From positions 22,308,134 to 22,372,133 of the forward strand of contig CP136065.1 of assembly GCA_032622095.1 (NCBI GenBank): a stretch of DNA of 64,000 bases, in the 5' to 3' direction. The DNA is from Siphonodentalium dalli. Taxonomy: Eukaryota > Mollusca > Scaphopoda > Gadilida > Siphonodentaliidae. The notes under the pieces were generated by a model. That model did no database searches. It was not told the origin of the DNA and saw only the letters and a list, made by a program, of their open reading frames with translations. This document shows positions 34,436-45,385 of this stretch, in pieces; within the stretch, counting starts at the first letter, position 1, and every line of letters begins with the position of its first letter. A program made the translations under genes and the position numbers.

Positions 34436-36365
34436 AATCGGGCATTACTGTACTCAGTGCACCTTTTTTGACATGCTGTCTTGAATTACTCCAACAGACG
34501 GGTAATTCGTCTAACGGCGCACATGAGACAATCATTGTTGGCGACAGAGAGTCTCTGCCCGCGGGGAGGACATAGGGTCCGGGTCCTCGCTGTATGAGCG
34601 GCAGACAACCGTCCGACCATACACACATGTGACTGGTCTTCGGTAAATTTTGCCTTCTGTTCACACCTCTGGCATACCTCCTCGACCACATGTCGAACGA
34701 GTATATGCTTTCTCCTTGGTGGTTGCGGTGGGCTAAAAACAATAACAGCTCATGAACCCGGGCCTTTCGGCTGTTAAGAACAATCAGTGAATAACAAGCA
34801 GACACAATCTTCTTGTTATCGACAGTCTGGTTGTTTTTGGACCTTAATCATCCATGGCCTGTTCTTTCTTTCAGACTGTTTGAAGTAGTTCCATCACGAT
34901 GGGTCTCCTCCTTCTACACATTTTCTAATATGTTACATGCAGACTGCAAGGTATTCTTTTCAATCAAGTGTACATGTAACTGCATACACTATTGGATTGA
35001 AAGGCTGTGGAGGTAGTTACAACTCAGGACTCTCCGAACTTTTTCTTCTCGATTGTTTCGATACCAGAAAACATTTTGGGAATTTCCAAGTCCTATAACG
35101 CTCTTAATGGACTTAGTTACCTGGGGTTTTTGTTACCAGTTTCCAGACTTAGAGTAACTACCAATCATGGGCATTGTCGGACGGAATATGGCCTCTGTCC
35201 GGTGTATTAATTCACTGAAGTAAAATACTGTCATTTTGAGGGTCAGTCAGAAAATACTTCTTTTGGGCCTTGATCAGTTGGTCGATTTGGGGTTTGCACC
35301 GTTACTGCCAGTAGGTCGCAAACCTAACAGTCGTGATGCGGTGGCTATTTAAATCTGGGTTTTCTTCACCATACATGACTTGGTGGTATGTTTCTAATCG
35401 TATTTACAGTTGCCACTTCCTCGTTTGCATCCAGATTGACCATTCAGGTAACACTAGATTTCCTTCCTCTGGTGTCGAAACGTTGGGATATCTTGGTTCG
35501 TTCAGTTGGAGCAGGGTGGTCTATGCTTTCTGCATATAACCAGCTTACTCCAGGGAGGAGGTCGCACATGCATGTACAATGTACCTGCATATGACCTTGG
35601 GGAGATTTCACAATTACAGGTTTGTCTGACTTCAGAACCAAAGGGGGTGGAGGTGCAGAGATTCAGCCAATGGGCTCATTCTTCCACTTTCTCCACTCTA
35701 CCTTGTATCATCAATAAAATTTGCAAATCGGTACCTTTTAGATCCATTTGTTGCTACTCAGCAGGTTCAAAAGAATTACTCTTAACTAAAATACAATAGT
35801 ATCTCATTCCTCGCAGCCTCCTCCTATGAGTTGATTCTACCATGTAGTTCAGTGTGGAATGTATCTTTGAGGGGAATATAACATTTTCAAATAGAAAATA
35901 CATATTCCCTAATAAGATACTTACACACTGAACTCACAGGTCCCTCCCAAATTGGGATTTTCCCTCCCCGCTGCTCGGTCACACCCCTCGAATCTTGTAA
36001 GAGGATGAAAAAGAGATCTTGACTGTGTCCCCACTTGCTTATATACATAACAAGTGAACAAATGACCTTGACCTGCTACGTCATAATAATGATTCAAAAA
36101 GGTACTTAAGCTATTTCGTACCAAAATAATAAATTTTAAACGGATCTCATAGAATCCTTTCTTGTGAATAAAGATGAATATACCATGTAGTTCAGTGTGT
36201 AAGTATCTTATTAGGGAATATGTATTTTCTATTTGAAAATGTTATTTCTGCACATGGTCAAATTCTACACACCGATGCGTAGTGTATTTATTTCTTAAAT
36301 GTGGTGATTTCACAGATGCTTCAGTAATGAATATAAAGATTACGTATCTCATTGTTATTTTCTAG

Positions 36366-36543
36366 ATTGCGGTTTACCAAAGCTAACCCGAACAATTGCT
36401 CCGAGTTTGCTGTACGCTAGACCAACATGGCTTGGTAAACACCCATGGCAGATTGCGCTGTACTATAGATCAACATTTGAGTGCGGTGGCACCATAATTA
36501 ATCCCAGTTGGGTAGTGACAGCTGCTCATTGTTTGGAGTACAG
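36366..36543 (+). CDS. protease gene, trypsin domain exon 1 (catalytic His)
   Basis: A 178-bp exon (acceptor ttgttattttctag, donor gtaagtatac), phase 1 in, phase 2 out. It encodes DCGLPK with the Cys that normally tethers the propeptide, then '[12 protein letters not shown]', then '[19 protein letters not shown]'. The AAHC motif holds the catalytic His57 and the Cys42-Cys58 pair. Aligning backwards from HPWQ, the place of the activation motif (R/K-IVGG) reads S-LLYA, with no IVGG. An upstream 'LTRTIAPS' might be a divergent cleavage site. The exon starts only 121 bp after a DIRS-like element. This is the clearest exon of the gene together with 48539-48792. Confidence 0.93.
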
Positions 36544-36985
36544 GTAAGTATACTTTAGTTCAGGGATGTGGCCTGACTACTCCATACATTCCCACCCCGC
36601 CCTCAATTTGAGCCTAAATTTTTAACTGTTGGAATTTTCTTGGCTGACATAGCATTAGTTTGAAATTTCATATCAAAATTATATTTAATTTGTTATTCAG
36701 AATAGACATGTAGGCATGAACAGAAGCTGGTAGTTTATCAGATTTTTTTTTATTTTGGCTGCCATTTTTAACTTTATCATTACGTTTTCGTAACCAGTTG
36801 CTTTTTAAATATTAAGATAGAGAATCTATGCATTAAATGTTGTACATGAAAATTGCTGGCAATTTTTCATCCAGTTTGCATACTTTGGCAGCCATCTTAG
36901 ATTTTATTACCTTCCGAATCTAGGATTTTAACAAGATCTTACATTTTCCATGTCTCTGGAATGTTCTACACAATATGACACAACT
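36544..36985. other. intron sequence
   Basis: No exon recognised. It contains a diverged 'gcagccatcttagattttat' word of the kind seen in the 160-bp satellite. Confidence 0.35.
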
Positions 36986-37039
36986 CCTAAATTACTATTT
37001 CTTTGGTTTCAGGGTAAAAAATATTTTATTCGAGTCGAG

Positions 37040-39720
37040 GAACCACCCACCAAAGCTCAGAGTGAATTGTAAGACGGTCTTGCGGATGAAGATGGATAAC
37101 TCTAAAATGAAGTGGTTATTATTACCACTTGATTTTAGAATTATCCATCTTCATTCGTCGAAAGTCAAGGTCACAGAACAAGGTCGTTCTCTCATTTAAG
37201 TCATCATGCAGACACTATCCTTCGTGTTCGCTCCGTAACTTTTGTGTACATCAAATGATTTTAACGAAAAAAGGTGTGTTGGTTAACCTAAGGTGACGAT
37301 GTGTCGCAATATGTTTGCATTGTCACGGGGTCTCAGTTGCCCGTGAGAACTGGTTCACATTCGGTTTTGGACACGGGCGCATTCGCCAATGTCACGGTTT
37401 ATTTCAGATCGAGAAAATAGGTCATCACAGATAAGTGGCACTTTGCAGAGACAAAGATGAGACTAATCTACATTTGATGCCACAGTTATTTTCCAAATGA
37501 CTCAATGCTATCGATCCAATAGATTATTTGATGTTTAGCTGACAACTGTGTACTTGTCATATGTTCAAGACAGCGATCATTCAATGCATTTTCAATGGAA
37601 ACTTGTCCGACTAATTACATTTAATAGACACCAACCGCATGTGTTTTTTTTTTCGATTCTACGGCCAGTTTCCGATAACTCCTCACTCTCAAACCACCCA
37701 TCGTGGTCATATTTCACGTCTGAGTCACAAGAGACGACTTTTGAAATGAGTTGAAAATGCTACAGTTTGATCTTATCTTATCATTTTGTTCGCATCTGAT
37801 CAAATGCCCCAGTTCCGATCCGATGCCTTGCCATTTAACTGCAGATTTTGCAGCAGTAAACACATTCTTCGCAGGCATTTCGACACATTTCCAATTTCTA
37901 GTTGCGGTACAATACCGGTAACACCACATATCACTGATTACTCGTGATAAATTTCATTTAAATTTATAAGTTTATGATGAACTTCGGGACTTGATTTCGC
38001 GTTTTTTCTAGCGTCAAGGAGTCCTGATTCACGCGCCACCCAAACGCTGGAGTCATGTCATTTGGTGTAGCGCCAAATCTAATCATTCTATATTTGACAT
38101 TTCCATGTTCGGCGGGCTATATCCTTCTTTATAATAAAACAATTTCCTCGGTTTGGCGAGCAGAAAATGCGTGATCCAAAGCTCCATCTGTATATTCGTT
38201 CTTGTGTTAAAACAATGCAGGGAATTGGTATATGAGAGGTATGTGTCATTTTAACAAATTAAAAATATTTTAAATTACCCACAGGAACGTGCATATAGCT
38301 GAAATGTAAAACTACATACCTCGAAGTATGAACAACTCAACAAGTTATTACCCATTAATACTGGTCTTCGCATTGATGTTGGTCCATGCATGATAACTTC
38401 TACAAGTATTCGGGTGAAACGTCTTTAACATACACAAGGGTTTCACTGTGACCACATCCCTGTCTATATAACTCCGATCAGGGAATCTTTGGGCCAATGA
38501 TCTAACCACATGCGCCATAATTATGGTTATATTCTGGACACAAAGAGGCTTGAGATCACACTACCAATACATGTGCCAAAAATATACATAAACTCGGCAT
38601 ATAATAACTATAGTATATATATACGAACAATAAAGGCATAACGTGTCATAAAGTTTCTGCTTAGGAACAAATGTGTTCACAATTGATCGGAATATATATA
38701 TATTACTCAGGTATGGCTCATTTTGAAACATTACGCATGATTCCAAGCCGTGTTAGGTTGCTAGAGCTATCCAAAATGCGCACTGGGACCTATCAAAGTT
38801 TTCAGAATGCAAACCTTAGCATCCGCAAATGCGCACTGCGGCATGCTTGACTTGCAACTAAAAGACGCATATGTTGTGAATACCTTTGATATATTTGACA
38901 TTTCATATCGTGTTAGGACAAGCAGAACTCGTCTAGTTGAAATATTAGCAAACATCAGCTGGTAAAGTGTGCTTTTGTAGCGAAAATAGCATTTAAAAAC
39001 AGACACTGGGAATATAATTACCAAATCCTGCTGATCGGTTCGATATTTCGAAGTTTGGCCGACGAACATTTGTCCAATGAATGGTTTGTATTGTTATATA
39101 TAGCAACAACTATCGATGAACGCTCACAGATATATTATATTCTTGATAACAATAGAGATACTTACCATTTTCTGCAATGTCTTGTCCATTTGGTGTCAAA
39201 TTGCAATCGCGCGCCGTGGCATTGACGAATGCGCACTGTGTCCAAAACTGAATGCGAACCAGTTCTCACGGGACAGCTGAGACCCTGTGATTGTGGTTTG
39301 TGAAAGGTCAAGGTCACAGGATGCTTTCAAACTTAAACTTCATCTGCACCAGTCATATTTTCTTCTACCCTTCATGTCTGGTCCATAACATCGTGATGCT
39401 TAATTGGATTCTGTTGAAACTTGGCATAGTTGTTCTTAATGAGGAGATGATTTGTCGCACATGAATCTTTTTTCCAAATGATGAAGGTCACAGGACAAGG
39501 TCATTCTCAATTAAATCACCAGACTCTACCCTTCATGTTTACTCCATAACTCCATGTACATTATATGATTTCAACGAAACAAGGCATGATCGTTAATATA
39601 AGGGTGACGGTGTGTCGCGATATGTGTGCATTGTGGTTTGTCAAAGGTCAAGGTCGGATGGATATTACATTCAAAACTACTTCTTGGAATGCAACATTAC
39701 AAATTAACGGAGGTCAGGGT
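37040..39720. repeat. 'aaggtcaaggtcac' satellite, split by a DNA transposon
   Basis: About 37150-37323 and 39295-39720 contain units with 'aaggtcaaggtcacag', 'acccttcatgt.t.ctccataac', 'atgattt(c/t)aacgaaa' and 'gtgtcgc.atatgt.tgcatt'. The unit period is roughly 160-170 bp, read by eye. Comparing the interrupted unit with an intact one at about 39600-39650 gives the exact insertion site of the element at 37324. A short hairpin (gatgaagatggataa / ttatccatcttcatt) lies at 37085-37155. Confidence 0.7.
37319..39294. mobile_element. 1,966-bp DNA element with CAC ends and 5-bp target duplication
   Basis: The element is 37324-39289. The left end CACGGGGTCTCAG is mirrored by the right end CTGAGACCCTGTG. 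Arms of about 75 bp stay similar through 'tgagaactggttc' and 'ttttggacac'. ATTGT is duplicated at both sides, and an intact copy of the host repeat (gcattgtggtttgt near 39633) confirms the empty site. Five-bp duplications and ends beginning CAC are features of Transib and RAG-like transposons, but other groups are possible. No transposase is recognisable; a 100-codon minus-strand ORF (38767-39069) has no known domain. Confidence 0.8.
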
Positions 39721-40606
39721 ATAAATTTGCTCACAAGTTGCTTCATAAGGGGGCATAGTCACTTTTGAGAGACATTTATTGTTGAATATTATTTCACCAT
39801 TTCAAACAATATTATATTATATATGAACACTATTGTGTTGGGAACAATCCGCCATTTCCAAAAATATATAATATGGAAGAATATGCTATGTGTGTATTGA
39901 GTTGATGGATATACTTTGTCTGAATCGCCATGAATTTTTGAATCAGAACGAAAGCCGAAAAATAATGTTGAATCCGACTAAGTATCAACATTTTCCCCAT
40001 ATATGTGCGAAGATGTTTTCATTGGTTCCCAGTTTGTTGCCCGGTTAGCCAGTTGTCTCTTGTCTAGGGTTGCCACAACTATGAGTTTTCATATTCGACT
40101 AATCGACCGTTATAATCGACGGTTAGTCGATTAATCGTTCCTATATGCGGCCTATATTACACCCAGGTAAACAATTGATAAATGCAAAATTGGATCCAGT
40201 CTGAACACAGCAGGCTTGTCATTCTCAGGTTCCGCCCATCATTGGCCACCTAAACTCCTTGTCGCTATTCCCGCATACGAAATATTTGTATAATATATGT
40301 CCAGTTATTCAATGATCTCTGTGAACATGCATCGTGGTGCCTATTGAAAGCTTGTGGAATTGTCACATACTTATTGAAAACAGACTATAGTTAGTTTTGC
40401 AGAGAATCCCATTGTGTATCGATTACGTCACCTGTGCGCGCTGCTTGTTACTGTACTTTAAGTTTTGTTATTCAAAGTGTGTGGAGCGCATGGGCATCGC
40501 AGAAATAATGGAGCAAATTAACAGTTTATATACGGTACCATGTTTGAGATTGTAATGTATGTAGCACTAATATGTGATGACACAAACTTGTTACTGATTA
40601 ACTTTC

Positions 40607-40776
40607 GCTGAATAGGTCATTGTCACATTGTTGCGAGCAAAAAGACACCCAGGATCTCTCAAACGTGCAAAAAGACACCCAGAATGTCCCAAATGGGCAA
40701 AAAGACACAAAGGATCTCAAAGTCTCACCAAACTTTGATCAAAACCATGCGACAATATATTAATGACCTATTCAGC
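40607..40776. mobile_element. short copy of the GCTGAAT..GGTCATT element
   Basis: Ends gctgaataggtcattgtcac and aatgacctattcagc are inverted. Inside are three 'gcaaaaagacacccaggatc'-like units, related to the ten-unit array at 27271. It lies in the left arm of the hAT-like element. Confidence 0.65.
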
Positions 40777-41415
40777 TTAACTGTCTAGTAACTTTGAACA
40801 TTTCATGTCTCGCAAACTTTGTGACTGGTAATAATGGTGACCGTTTGACAGTACATGTATGAAATTTGAAAATGAAACATAGATGCAGTCTGATGCACGT
40901 CATCCATTTTGGCTATAATGATTGCTAATTACCGATCCATAGGAATATAAATTCACAGTTAAACATAATTTATAAACAATGATAAGGCCATAACACGATA
41001 TCAAAGGAAGCTGCTGGCCCGCTACGGCTGTGAGAATATGTCGCACATCGAATTCTTTGAAGATGACCGCCAAACGTCGGCTGCGACATTAAAGACAAAC
41101 GAAGCCGCATCATAAGTGAGGAGAGAACAGGGTGGTAAATTTTGCTACATACACTGTTAACTTTTAGTTCCAGGCATGGCATTTGTGCATATTACCGGTA
41201 CTGCTTACATACGCAACCATATCCAACTCCCCCCCCCCCTTGGCGATTAGTTGATCAAAGGTTTGTCTCTATTTTTCGTCTTTTCGAACATAGAAAAAAA
41301 TAATCATGTCTGGATATGGACGCTGAAGATTAGACGCAGCGAGGACTTTTCATCTAACCCTGTACCAGGGCGTTGTTTTTCATGTCTTATATCGTTATTC
41401 TGTAGTTTAATTCAT

Positions 41416-42637
41416 ATGGAGGATCAGGAAGTTATTCAGGTTTCAACAGCAGTACCTGAAAGTTCAGACAAGCCCGGAAATATCACCGGATCACCAGGTA
41501 TGTCCGCAGCGAATGCACCTGTTGTTACACCCGCGCCAACAGTCGTGGCAGAGCTGTTAGTCTCCCCCGGGGTAATGTACACGGCATCCAGCATAGATCC
41601 GTTGGATCCTTATGGGGAATTGTTGAAATCAGGGACTACACTGATAGCAGATGATATAAAGCACCTGTTGTACAAAAGGACATTAGATATCTTCCTGAGG
41701 GGTCCACGCCCAGGACGAGTGACAGCATTAGTTATCGCGGACAAATTAAAAGAGAGGATCCCGACAGTAAAAATTGATGCCATTCATAGAGGTCAGGATA
41801 GTAGAGAATGGACAATAGTGTTCGGGGGTGTCAAATTCGTAGAAGAAGTTCGTCATCTAGACCCACTTTTTGAACCTATTGCAGGCCTGCGAGTTCTCCC
41901 TGAGAGGATCGGCTATACTCCACGCGCACGCGTTAAAACACTTAAAATAAACTGGTTACCTTACTATGTGCCGCACAACGAGGTGATCCACATTCTTACG
42001 AAATACGGAGTAGTCCAGGAGATAGCTTATGAATCTTTCGAGGGCGCAGGACAGGTAATCGCAAACGGACGTAGGCGAGTACGCATTCTTTTGGACAACT
42101 CTGAAGTGGAGCATTTCCCGGATTTCGGAGAAATAGCAGGACACAAAGTGTTTTTTAATATAATACCTAATGTACCTAAAATGCGGTGAGCACGGACATG
42201 TGCGAGCGACATGCCCTGGCTCTGTTTTCCAACCAGCAGGGGTTTTATCCAAGCCAACGGACTACGCGGCTGCAGCCCGACGAGGGGGTGGACGCAGTCG
42301 ATATGAAACAATGCCAGCGACGTTTCATGATGAGGAAGAAGAGTTGCGCGATTCCGGAATTAACCAGCAAACCCTACAGGAAGACCTAGAAATGTCGGAC
42401 TCGGAGTCCAACCAAAGTTCTACCCCGGAGCACCCTGAAATCCCAGAAGACCGCCGTATAGAAGTGATAGAAGTTACAGACACTTGCACGGGGAAGGGAA
42501 ATGACGATGTGCACGGGTACTGCGTTTTAAACGAAAAGATGCATGAAGTTTCTAGCACCAATAAGAGAGCGTTGGAGGATGACGACCACTGTCACCCTCC
42601 AAGTAAAGTGTCAGTTAAAACCGGTGCACCTGATTAA
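41416..42637 (+). pseudogene. LINE ORF1 (RNA-binding, CCHC zinc knuckle), frameshifted
   Basis: The likely start is the ATG at 41416 (MEDQEVIQVSTAV). The first frame runs to 42189 and the product continues in another frame to 42637, so one frameshift lies near 42180. The central part ('FLRGPRPGRVTALVIADKL' to 'GHKVFFNIIP') looks like the RNA-binding region of ZCCHC3-like ORF1 proteins. It is followed by a zinc knuckle (CGEHGHVRATC) whose first cysteine lies at the frameshift. The C-terminus is acidic and Ser-rich. ORF1 proteins coat the LINE RNA in the ribonucleoprotein particle. Confidence 0.8.
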
Positions 42638-42886
42638 TGTATACCATAATGTATTTTTCTGTTATGTCACTATTTGATTCTCGACCAATGTTTATGTCCC
42701 CGAAAATTCCTTTTGCACAATGGTTTCACTGGATTGCCCTTTTTGATATTGACCCAGCTTTTCCCTTCGACTTTTGCCTTTGCCCAACGATTTTACTCTA
42801 CGCCAGTTATTTTTATGACTGGCCGTCATACACTTTACATGTTATATATATTTTGGTTTTTGTATTTAACACGCTAATCCGACTAA

Positions 42887-44185
42887 ATGATAGATACTAT
42901 TAAATTACACATTGCCTCTCTCAATGCGTGTGGTCTTCGAACTCAGAAAACTGTTCGAGCAATTCGATACCTCTTCCTGTTTGATAGGGTCGACGTGCTT
43001 TTCCTCCAGGAAACGCACGTGGACAACTATCAACATGGACAATGTTTAAATTCTCAACTTGAATGTCAAGGTTTTTGGTCATTTGGTTCCACACACTCAC
43101 GCGGTACAGCAATTTTATTTAGAAATTCACTTAACGTTAAAGTCACGCGATCCTTTTCGGATATGGAGGGCCGCCTCGTTGGTGTCAATGTTGGCATCAA
43201 CGGGGTGGCTTTCCGTCTCCTTTCCTTTTATGGCCCTCAATTCTTTGATCAAGATCGTGAACTAATTTTTCAAACTTTAATTCCCCATTTAGTAACTAGT
43301 CGCAAGACAATTTTAGGTGGCGACTTTAATTTTATAGTTGATTCTAGATATGATAAAGTTGGTGGTCGGGTTCATATCCCCACTTTCGCCAAAGATTGGC
43401 ACCAAAAATTCATCAGCTTCGGCCTCGTTGATTTTTATAGACATAGTAACCCCACTACTGTACACACCACTCGTCACTCCCCCACCGTGCATACACGCCT
43501 AGATAGATTTTATATCTCGCATTCTCTTTTAAATGAACCCCCCAAATATTCCTCCCAAACTTTTCCCCATTCTGACCATGACGTAATTAGTTTGTATTTT
43601 AACAACACTCCCAAATCTGCTATTGGTCCCAGCTATTGGAAAGCGAATACTTCTTTGTTTAAAGACACCGATTTTCGTTTGGACTTTGTCGCCTTTTGGT
43701 ATGATCGCACCGCTTCTGTGTATGGCAGTGATGTCACACAGACGTGGTGGGATAAAATCAAGGCTGACATTCGGTCTTATATCCAGAATTATGCTAAGCC
43801 TAATACTAAAGCCATAAATAACAGAGCCACCCTTCGTAGATTAGAAAAAGATTATAAACGTTTACTCCAATCCGAAAAACAGTTTCCAGGACAATACATT
43901 GCTCAACTTGCTCCCCTTCGTGACAGTATTAAATCTTACCATGCAGCTAACGCTGAAGGAGCCTATATTAGATCACGCTCTAATGTCTTAAACTCACATG
44001 ATGGGTCAGCTCAATACTTTCATTCGTAGAACGCACGCGCAGTGCAAAAAAAATAATTTTCTTCATCACAACTGACGGTATTACTTATTCCAAAACTCCC
44101 GACATCATTTCACTATTTACATATTATTGGTCACAGTTGTTCACTCGTGAAGACACAGACCCACAGGCAGCTGACCCTTTCTTAC
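42887..44185 (+). pseudogene. LINE ORF2, APE-type endonuclease part
   Basis: Starts at 42887. Endonuclease motifs appear in order: 'LHIASLNACGLR' (Asn), 'DVLFLQETHVD' (Glu), 'RLLSFYGPQ', 'TILGGDFNFIVD' (Asp-x-Asn), 'TRLDRFYIS' and 'FPHSDHDVISL' (Ser-Asp-His). These are the nicking endonuclease of L1-like LINEs. The frame ends at 44029 through a frameshift near 44020; the sequence continues in another frame as 'ITTDGITYSKTPDIISLF' up to 44185, where another retroelement is inserted. Confidence 0.88.
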
Positions 44186-45385
44186 TACTATGGGGGGTTT
44201 GGGAAACTTTCCCGGGAAGATTTGAAAGGGGCGGAACCCCTCTCCTACAACCCACTGTTGAGTTTAATGAAGATACATGTAATGGTGTTACATTAACATG
44301 AGATTGGTGAGGGTGAAATGAAAATGATCTAGACAAGTTATTTCTTTTTCTTCGGTTTCTTTTTTTTTCTGTGTTGAAGTTCTGTTTGTTGTTGTTGTTG
44401 TTGGAGTTCTATTTGCTGTTGGAGTGCTTCTCTCCGTTCTGTGGATTGTGCTTCTGCTACTGCCAGCCGCCGTTGGGTCTCTAAGTTGTCAGCTGTCATC
44501 TGCCGTTGGGCCTCTAAGTTGTCAGCTCTTATGCCTGCCATGATTTTTTCGATATCAGCGACATCAGCGGCTAAGATCTCTTCCTCAGAACGGGTGGAGG
44601 CTGTGCTGGTGTTGTTGTTGGTACTGGTGGAGCTGGGGGACACCGGGATGTTTTGGTAATCCGGTGTCCGAGGTGTAAAGCTGTCCAGTTCCACGTCGAA
44701 GCTGGCGGCAGGAACATCTGGGGTGGTATCCACGTCCCTGTCTCCGCAAGCATCGACGACGACAACAGGGACCTCCGGCAGATCCACGGAGTCCCTGCTA
44801 GCTGTTCCAATGTCATCAGTCTCCATGCAGGTCGGGTCGTCTGGGCGTCTCTCAGAAAACTCCGGCCTGCCGGCTACGACACTGGACGGCTGAGCCACAC
44901 GGGGAGGGGTGACCGGTCGATCAACGGTCGCCCCCATCTTCTTCTTCCACTTCGCCCGCCTAGCAGCGTCCCTTCGGCGCCTAGAATGAGTCTTTTTCTT
45001 CGTAGGCCCGGTCTTCATCTTCGGCGTGGTGCAGCGGGTGGCTTTGGCGTTGACGTCCAGGTCTTTAGATTTCTGGTTTCCAGCATCTTTGGTCCTGAAC
45101 TCCAAGCAAAGTGTCAGGTAGCCCCCGCTAGACTGGAGAGACCAACTAGCGATGTTAACTACCGAACTACTTTGCACTGCAAGCAACGCGGCTTCGGGGA
45201 TCAAGTCCATAATCCGTCATAAGCCTAATCCAAAACCATCTCACTGGCGCTAAGCACGGGGGCAGCTGCAACCTAGATCGCGACCGCACAACTCACCCGT
45301 GCTCAGTGTCTGACAAGAGGAACAGCAGACAGACAAAGCAATAATGAACTGTCCCGCTCGACTCCTGCCAGAGACCCTTTCTTAC
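44173..45385 (-). mobile_element. 1,187-bp ORF1-only retroelement inside LINE ORF2
   Basis: The insertion is 44186-45372. The 13-bp sequence GACCCTTTCTTAC flanks both sides, and joining the LINE across it restores the reading frame (ADPFL then HDLPQL). The length and variability of the duplication point to target-primed reverse transcription rather than a DNA transposon. On the minus strand it starts TCTGGCAGGAGTCGAGCGGG, contains one 290-codon ORF, and ends with GC-rich hairpin-forming sequence (gaggggttccgcccctttc; ttcccgggaa) and 'ccccccatagta' without poly-A. The 3' part therefore looks like a structured LINE 3' UTR. Confidence 0.85.
44338..45210 (-). CDS. 290-aa basic/coiled-coil ORF of the inserted retroelement
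   Basis: An intact frame from ATG at 45210 to the stop at 44338. The N-terminus (about residues 1-45) has a strand-like pattern ending 'LTLCLEFRTKD'. Residues about 65-95 are strongly basic (KKKTHSRRRRDAARRAKWKK). The middle is Pro/Asp-rich and acidic. From about 205 a coiled coil follows with 'RADNLEAQRQMTADNLETQR' and a Gln-rich stretch, ending in a Lys-rich tail (RKKKKPKKKK). Basic regions plus a coiled coil fit an ORF1/gag-like RNA-binding protein; no reverse transcriptase is present. I do not recognise the family with certainty. Confidence 0.6.
   Translation of the reverse strand: MDLIPEAALLAVQSSSVVNIASWSLQSSGGYLTLCLEFRTKDAGNQKSKDLDVNAKATRCTTPKMKTGPTKKKTHSRRRRDAARRAKWKKKMGATVDRPVTPPRVAQPSSVVAGRPEFSERRPDDPTCMETDDIGTASRDSVDLPEVPVVVVDACGDRDVDTTPDVPAASFDVELDSFTPRTPDYQNIPVSPSSTSTNNNTSTASTRSEEEILAADVADIEKIMAGIRADNLEAQRQMTADNLETQRRLAVAEAQSTERREALQQQIELQQQQQQTELQHRKKKKPKKKK

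Larger units (their letters stand above)
30679..36244 (+). mobile_element. decayed DIRS-like retrotransposon, ~5.6 kb
   Basis: Recognised by structure. Terminal inverted repeats of about 230 bp lie at 30679-30905 and about 35995-36244, sharing 'aggtcaaggtcatttgttca' and 'agcaagtggggacacagtca'. Just inside the right repeat, 35838-35935 consists of the complement of the left outer edge (taccatgtagttcagtgtgg ... gaggggaatat) joined to the complement of the right outer edge (cattttcaaatagaaaatac ... cacactgaac). Such an internal complementary region is diagnostic of DIRS1-type elements and places the coding strand as plus. The interior is GC-richer than its flanks, but I could not recognise gag, reverse transcriptase, RNase H or tyrosine recombinase. 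It is therefore badly decayed or non-autonomous. Confidence 0.8.

Noticed and set aside
34338-34805. 155-aa minus-strand ORF
   Set aside because: It crosses the end of the nested hAT-like element into the DIRS-like element on the opposite strand to the expected coding direction, and shows no domain.
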